Source: Linnemannia elongata (Eukaryota; Mortierellomycota; Mortierellomycetes; Mortierellales; Mortierellaceae). From it: 64,000 nucleotides of DNA. The position numbers and the translations under genes were made by a program. Positions within the stretch are counted from its first letter, which is position 1; the number at the start of each line of letters is the position of its first letter. Below, piece after piece: positions 59,407-64,000 of the stretch. Location of the stretch: assembly GCA_036320915.1 (NCBI GenBank), contig JAXBDG010000017.1, positions 496,001-560,000 on the forward strand, read 5' to 3'. The notes under the pieces were generated by a model. It was given only the letters and a program-made list of their open reading frames with translations. It ran no database searches and was not told the DNA's origin.

Positions 59407-59545
59407 CTTCAGCCTGGGATGGCTTTCTTCTTCAGCCTGGGATGGCTTTAAAATCCCGTCAGGAAATCTCTCCTCTTCAGCCTGGGATGGCTTTAATATC
59501 CCATCAAGGAGATCTCTCTTCTTCAGTCTGGAATGGCTTCAATGT
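59407..59545 (+). repeat. Tandem repeats CTTCAGCCTGGGATGGCTTT with internal hairpin
   Basis: Four copies start near 59407, 59429, 59474 and 59521; the first is shortened and the last diverged. The full unit is about 45 bp and contains GGGAT...ATCCC, able to form a small hairpin. The array directly follows the tRNA-like sequence. Confidence 0.8.
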
Positions 59546-59648
59546 CCCAACCATATCTCCTTATGCCTTCCAAAAATAGTCGTAGTCCCTCTTAAAAATC
59601 AATAAAATCTCAAAGCCTCCTGCAGGCGATATAGCAGAAAAAAAAAAA

Positions 59649-60037
59649 TCCATAGAACAATGGGCTTAATCTCAGCAGATCGTAGCAACAAGGCTACTCT
59701 ACTGCTTACAATACCGCGTTCAATTAAAATCGTCTGCAATGGATTTATCTCGTGCTATATTTGAAATTAACATTAGCAGGAACCTCACAAAGCCTTTCCG
59801 CTCTGCAAGATAATCCCACTTTCGTAAGATTCAGGACCGTTGGTCTATTCGCATTCAACTAAAAATGGCACAATGCGGTAATCGTCGCGTTCTAGCACGG
59901 GTTCTGACTTAGGGGCGTTCAGCCATAACCCAACGGATGATATCTTCGGGCCATTGCCTGCTCAGGCAGGCCTAAATACCAATTATCAGAATGAACGGTT
60001 ACCCTCGTACTAAGTTCAGTTACTATCAACATTTCAT

Positions 60038-60082
<45 letters not shown>

Positions 60083-60173
60083 TACGTTCCCTATTAGTGG
60101 GTGAACAACCCAACGCTTACTGAATTCTGCTTCAGTATGATAGGAGGAGCCGACATCGAAGGATCAAAAAGCA

Positions 60174-60207
<34 letters not shown>

Positions 60208-60217
60208 CCATCCCTGT
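59649..60217 (-). rRNA. Partial 28S rRNA pseudogene (3' terminal ~570 nt)
   Basis: Read on the minus strand, this covers the large-subunit rRNA from ACAGGGAT (peptidyl-transferase region) through GATCCTTCGATGTCGGCTC, GTTTAGACCGTCGTGAGAC and GTTAGTTTTACCCTACTGAT to the 3' end (CGATCTGCTGAGATTAAGCC). A run of Ts in sense follows the 3' end. The universally conserved sarcin-ricin loop, normally AGTACGAGAGGA, reads AGTACGAGGGTA here (about 59994..60013), and other changes are scattered. It is therefore a decayed fragment outside the rDNA array. No 5' part of the rRNA is present. Confidence 0.92.
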
Positions 60218-60635
60218 TGACAGAACAGAAATTGAATGGGTGATAGTTGGCAAAGTAAAAGTGGTAATATATCATTTGAGTAAAGCATCAACACAATTGC
60301 ATGAACCCTGAACAGTTGGTCAAGTATAGTGACCGATGGTAAATGATCAGTCTGTTGGTGCTCTGGACTTTTTATCAGTTCCCTTGAAATTTTCTTTGTT
60401 TTACCATGATCGATATTGTCTGGTTCATACCAAGGCATATTTTGTGCATATGCCGTTTTATATGAAGAAAAAGAGCTTTGTCAGATTACTACCTCTTTCG
60501 CTCCTGGTTCTCTCCGCGTTCTCAAAGATTGGTGATAGACGATCCTATCACTTCTTCGCCCCTATCGCTTTCCTTCACTATCCCTCTACACTTCTTGTTT
60601 CTATCAGCAATAAAGGATGGGGAAAAGCAACGCTC

Positions 60636-60757
60636 ATCATCTCCCCAGCGGATCGTCCACTTACTTTGTCATGTCGAGAAAAGGGTAAGGTTTTGCTATC
60701 GTAAAGAAAGGTCTGCTTTTTCTACCACCGGGCCCTTACATCGTTGAGTTTAGCATA
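60636..60757 (+). repeat. Direct repeat copy L
   Basis: It begins ATCATCTCCCCAGC and contains GTCCACT, TTTGTCATG, a Pol III-like purine run, TTCTACCA and GTTGAGTTTAGCAT. It is similar in order and spacing to 61328..61471. Confidence 0.65.
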
Positions 60758-60760
60758 GAG

Positions 60761-61322
60761 CTCCTAATCGAATTGATCGAATCGAATTTAGCCTATCTCG
60801 ATTTAGATTCGAAGAGAGTAAACTTGAATCCGATTCGAATTCGATTGAACCTGAAGGTTCGAATCCGATTCGAATCAATAGAAGCATTCGAAGTAATCGA
60901 AGTAATCGAAGCATTCGAACCATTATTAATACCACGTTGACAGCCGGTTATTTTGAACTCTTGGTTCAAAGAATTACCTTAAATCATTTACTTTTCATTT
61001 CTACAATATATGTTTTAAACCATAAACCATTCAATCCAACTTGTTCAGATCAATCAATCTCTAATCATATCGAATCACTCGAATCACTCGAATCACTCGA
61101 ACCATTCGAACCGTATTCGAATCCAATCATTCGAATCAATTGAATCAAGTGGTTTGAATACAATTCGATTAACCAGAAATTAAGGGCACCTCTCGAAGCA
61201 TTCGAATCATTCGAACCATTTGGATCGAATCGAGTAGGGAAGTATTCAAATCGAATCGCATCCACCCTATCTCAAATTCGATTCAAATTCATCGAACTCG
61301 AATTATTAGATTCGATTAGGAG
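60761..61322. mobile_element. TTCGAA-rich foldback element with 13-bp terminal inverted repeats
   Basis: The left end CTCCTAATCGAAT (60761..60773) is the exact reverse complement of the right end ATTCGATTAGGAG (61310..61322). The interior is dominated by degenerate ATTCGAA / GAATCGAA / TCATTCGAA motifs that are largely self-complementary. No transposase frame is present. It resembles a non-autonomous MITE or foldback element, or a satellite. No clear target-site duplication was found. Confidence 0.6.
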
Positions 61323-61327
61323 TCCTA

Positions 61328-61471
61328 ATCATCTCCCTAGCATATTGTCCACTGAATTTGTCATGCAGGGAAAAAAAGGAAGAATAAAATTTTGTTACCG
61401 TACTGAAAGGCCTTTTTTTTTTTTTTTCTCTTCTACCATCATACCCTCACTTCGTCAAGTTCAGCATTGAC
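61328..61471 (+). repeat. Direct repeat copy R
   Basis: It begins ATCATCTCCCTAGC and continues through GTCCACT, TTTGTCATG, a long T run, TTCTACCATC and GTCAAGTTCAGCAT. It is a diverged copy of 60636..60757, placed directly after the foldback element. Confidence 0.65.
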
Positions 61472-61827
61472 AAAGAAACCTTTTTGTTCAAGAAAAAAAA
61501 AATTCACCTTCATATCGCCAATGTGTCTTGACAAGAAACACCCTCCTTCCAACAATGCAAACGAACAGCATATATTCTTTGGTGACTTTGTTCAACAATC
61601 GTAATGTTGACTTGCATTTACTGGTGGACAAAGAACAAAAGTCGCCGGCAAACGAGGAGATAACTTGCACGGTACAGAGAAAACACTACAAAAAAAACAG
61701 GAAGACCTTACTATGGTATCATTGGAGTACAACAAGAAGAGGTCCGGAAATTGGAGAATTTTTACTGAGATGGGTATAATTAATATATATTCTCACTATC
61801 CCATCACCGTTGGTAGGGTATGGATGG

Positions 61828-63660
61828 TCACCGAAATAGAACGCCTGTAATAGTCACAGTCCTGTTGGTCTTGAGTGCCCCGGATAGCGCCTGAGCTCCG
61901 TCGGTTCCAATCTTGTTGTGCTCCAAGTCCAAAGTAGTCAGAGTCGAGTTGGCCTTGAGTGCCTCACACAGCGCCTGAACTCCATCGTCTCCGATCGCGT
62001 TGTAGCGCAAGTTCAACGTGGTCAGAGTTGAGTTGGTTTTGAGTAACACTGACAGCGCCTGAGCTCCGTTGGGTCCGATTGCGTTGTCCTCCAAGAGCAA
62101 AGTGGTCAGAGTCGAGTTGGTATTCAACGCCTCAGACAACGCCTGAGCTCCATCGTTTCCGATCATGTTGTATTCCAAGTTCAAAGCCGTTAGAGTCACG
62201 TTGATCCTGAGTGCCTTGGACAATGCCTGAGCTCCCTCAGGTCCGATCGAGTTGCCAGTCAAATTCAAAGTGGTCAGAGCTGAGTTGGACTTGAGCGCCT
62301 CAGACAATGCCTGGGCTCCGTTTTCTATGATCGAATTCGAGGATAAGTCCAGCGTGGTCAGAGTCGAGTTGGTCTTGAGTGCCACAGAGAGCGCCTGAGC
62401 TCCATCAGGTCCGATCTCGTCACGGTGCAAGTGCAAAGTGGTCAGAGTCGAGTTGGTCTTGAGTGCCTCGGACAGTGCCTGAGCCCCGTCGTCTTCGATT
62501 GAGTTCTTGGACAAGTCCAAAGTAGTCAGAGTCGAGTTATTCTTGAGTGCCTCAGACAGCGCCTGAGCTCCGTTGGATCCGATGTCGTTGTCATCCAAGG
62601 TCAAAGTGGTCAGAGTTGAGTTGATCTTGAGTGCTTCGGACAGCACCTGAGCTCCGTATTCTCCGAACGAGTTGATGGACAAGCTCAGAGTGGTCAGAGT
62701 CGAGTTGTTCTTGAGTGCCTCAGACAGCGCCTGAGCTCCGTTGGAACCGATGTCGTTGTCCTCCAAGTTCAACGTGGTCATAGTCGAGTTGGCCTTGAGT
62801 GCGTCCGACAGCGCCTGAGCTCCGTTGGGTCCGATCGAGTTGCTCCCCAAATTCAACATAGTCAGAGTCGAGTTGGTCTTCAGCGCCTCTGACAGCGCCT
62901 GAGCTCCATCGGGTCCGATTGAGTTGTCCCTCAAGATCAAAGTGGTCAGAGTCGAGTTGTTCTTGAGTGCCGCAGACAGCGCCTGAGCTCCGTTGGATCC
63001 GATGCCGTTTTCATTCAGGTTCAACGTGGTCAGAGTAGAGTTGATCTTGAGTGCCTCGGACAGCGCCTGGGCTCCATGGGATCTGATCGAGTTGTATCGT
63101 ACGTTCAAAGTCGTCAGAGTCGAGTTATCCCTTAGTGCCTCAGACAGCGCCTGAGCTCCGTCGGGTCCGACCGAGTTGATATTCAAGTTCAAAGTGAACA
63201 GAGCCGAGTTGATCTTGAGTGCCTCCGACAGCGCTTGAGCTCCCTCGGGTCCGATCGAGTTCCAGCCAAGGTCCAAAGTGGTCAGGGTCGAGTTGTTCTT
63301 GAGTGCCTCGGACAGCGCTTGGGCTCCGTTGTCTCCGATCGAGTTGCTCTCCAAGTCCAACGTGGTTAAAATCGTGTTGGCCATAACGCTAGAAACCACT
63401 TGGTCTCGTGAAGATGTCGTTGGTAGGTTGTCATAGACGGAGCTCTCAATCACCAGGCGTCGTACAAGGTGCTTGTTTCGCTCAAAAGATTCCATGCTGA
63501 GGCCATGTTTCGACAATACGACAGACTTGTAGAGTAGCGGAGTAAAGGAGTCGTTCCAATCCTGGCATACACACGCACAGGATGCGAGGTCGTTGAGACG
63601 GAGGCTGTTGGCAATTCCTGAGCATATCTCAGGTAAATCGAGGGGATGTGTTTGGGACAT
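61828..63660 (-). CDS. F-box/LRR protein 2 (NLRC3-like repeats), inverted paralogue
   Basis: A single exon of 610 aa, starting MSQTHPLDLPEI. The F-box-like N-terminus (to about residue 50) and 18 units of the 28-residue STLTTL.../NGAQALSEALKTN repeat match the gene at 56783..58633 in order and number. The stop TGA falls in CGGTGACCATCCATACC, where the paralogue reads CAGCGACCATTCATACC (Arg), so a single base difference ends this copy eight codons early. Homology continues past both stops into the 3' flank (AGTGAGAATATATAT). The likely role is SCF substrate recognition by an LRR solenoid; the target is unknown. Confidence 0.85.
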   Translation of the reverse strand: MSQTHPLDLPEICSGIANSLRLNDLASCACVCQDWNDSFTPLLYKSVVLSKHGLSMESFERNKHLVRRLVIESSVYDNLPTTSSRDQVVSSVMANTILTTLDLESNSIGDNGAQALSEALKNNSTLTTLDLGWNSIGPEGAQALSEALKINSALFTLNLNINSVGPDGAQALSEALRDNSTLTTLNVRYNSIRSHGAQALSEALKINSTLTTLNLNENGIGSNGAQALSAALKNNSTLTTLILRDNSIGPDGAQALSEALKTNSTLTMLNLGSNSIGPNGAQALSDALKANSTMTTLNLEDNDIGSNGAQALSEALKNNSTLTTLSLSINSFGEYGAQVLSEALKINSTLTTLTLDDNDIGSNGAQALSEALKNNSTLTTLDLSKNSIEDDGAQALSEALKTNSTLTTLHLHRDEIGPDGAQALSVALKTNSTLTTLDLSSNSIIENGAQALSEALKSNSALTTLNLTGNSIGPEGAQALSKALRINVTLTALNLEYNMIGNDGAQALSEALNTNSTLTTLLLEDNAIGPNGAQALSVLLKTNSTLTTLNLRYNAIGDDGVQALCEALKANSTLTTLDLEHNKIGTDGAQALSGALKTNRTVTITGVLFR

Positions 63661-64000
63661 CTTATTTGTAAGGAAGAACGTGGCAAGCGTTATGGGAATG
63701 ATGAGGAGGACAGCGATGATGAGGTTGTAGTGGGATGCGATAACGATGTAGAATGAGGAAAAGGAAGATTCAAGGAAAAAGGAACGAAATGAAAAGGATG
63801 AAAGTGTTAATCGGCGAGATCCCTTTTCGACTTGGGTGCATTCAGAAGTGTTACAATGAAAGTTGTAAAGGAAAGAATGGGAAAGATGGCTGAGATTTCT
63901 ATGTTACTAAAGGTTTCACTTGGTATCAAACAAGCACAAAGAGCCAGGTACACCCTTCTTAACCAGAAAGCGAGAATCACAACCCACCGAAGCATAGTCT
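63661..64000. other. 5' flank of F-box/LRR gene 2 to window end
   Basis: The first 150 bp, read on the minus strand, resemble the pyrimidine-rich leader of the other copy (CTCATTC..., CACTACAACCTCATCATCGCTG). No gene is seen beyond it. Confidence 0.5.

Overview
The window reads as nuclear DNA of an early-diverging fungus, most likely of the Mortierella group (Mucoromycota). The basis is many short GT-AG introns, pyrimidine-rich leaders before starts, homopolymer runs, Arg/Ser-rich mitochondrial presequences, and F-box proteins carrying long arrays of 28-residue leucine-rich repeats. The clade is inferred from gene content; no marker locus is present. Exon borders were set by eye, and reading phase was checked across every junction.

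Layout. 0.2-3.7 kb: calcium-regulated mitochondrial carrier (+). 4.1-6.7 kb: PIF1-type helicase (-), sharing a short divergent promoter with a TRM13-type tRNA methyltransferase (+, 6.9-8.8 kb). 9.0-13.4 kb: complex III subunit QCR8 (-), divergent from succinyl-CoA ligase beta (+). 13.4-19.15 kb: a gene-poor stretch. 19.2-22.8 kb: small YdcZ-type membrane protein and an Arb2-domain protein (both +). 22.9-27.05 kb: a frameshifted F-box gene next to its intact paralogue (both -). 29.0-41.3 kb: two full-length ABCC (MRP-type) transporters in tandem (+). 41.8-46.1 kb: a Myb-repeat protein and a UCH-type deubiquitinase with a 12-nt microexon (both -). 46.35-47.8 kb: DUF202 membrane protein (+), convergent with a two-exon unknown gene (-) reconstructed here. 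49.05-55.87 kb: COPII organiser Sec16 (+). 56.8-63.7 kb: two F-box/LRR genes in inverted, convergent orientation around a 3.2-kb repeat island.

The housekeeping part centres on mitochondria (carrier, PIF1, QCR8, succinyl-CoA ligase, possibly the Myb protein), RNA (TRM13, Arb2-like), ubiquitin (UCH, F-box proteins) and secretion (Sec16). No shared pathway joins the whole window.

The most unusual stretch is 58.6-61.8 kb. It holds a tRNA-like sequence followed by hairpin-bearing tandem repeats (a possible SINE), two antisense 28S rRNA relics that both lose similarity at about the same rRNA position, and a TTCGAA-rich foldback element with 13-bp terminal inverted repeats set between two diverged direct repeats. 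Two F-box/LRR genes with the same number of repeats flank it. No virus, CRISPR array, plasmid gene or functional tRNA gene was seen.
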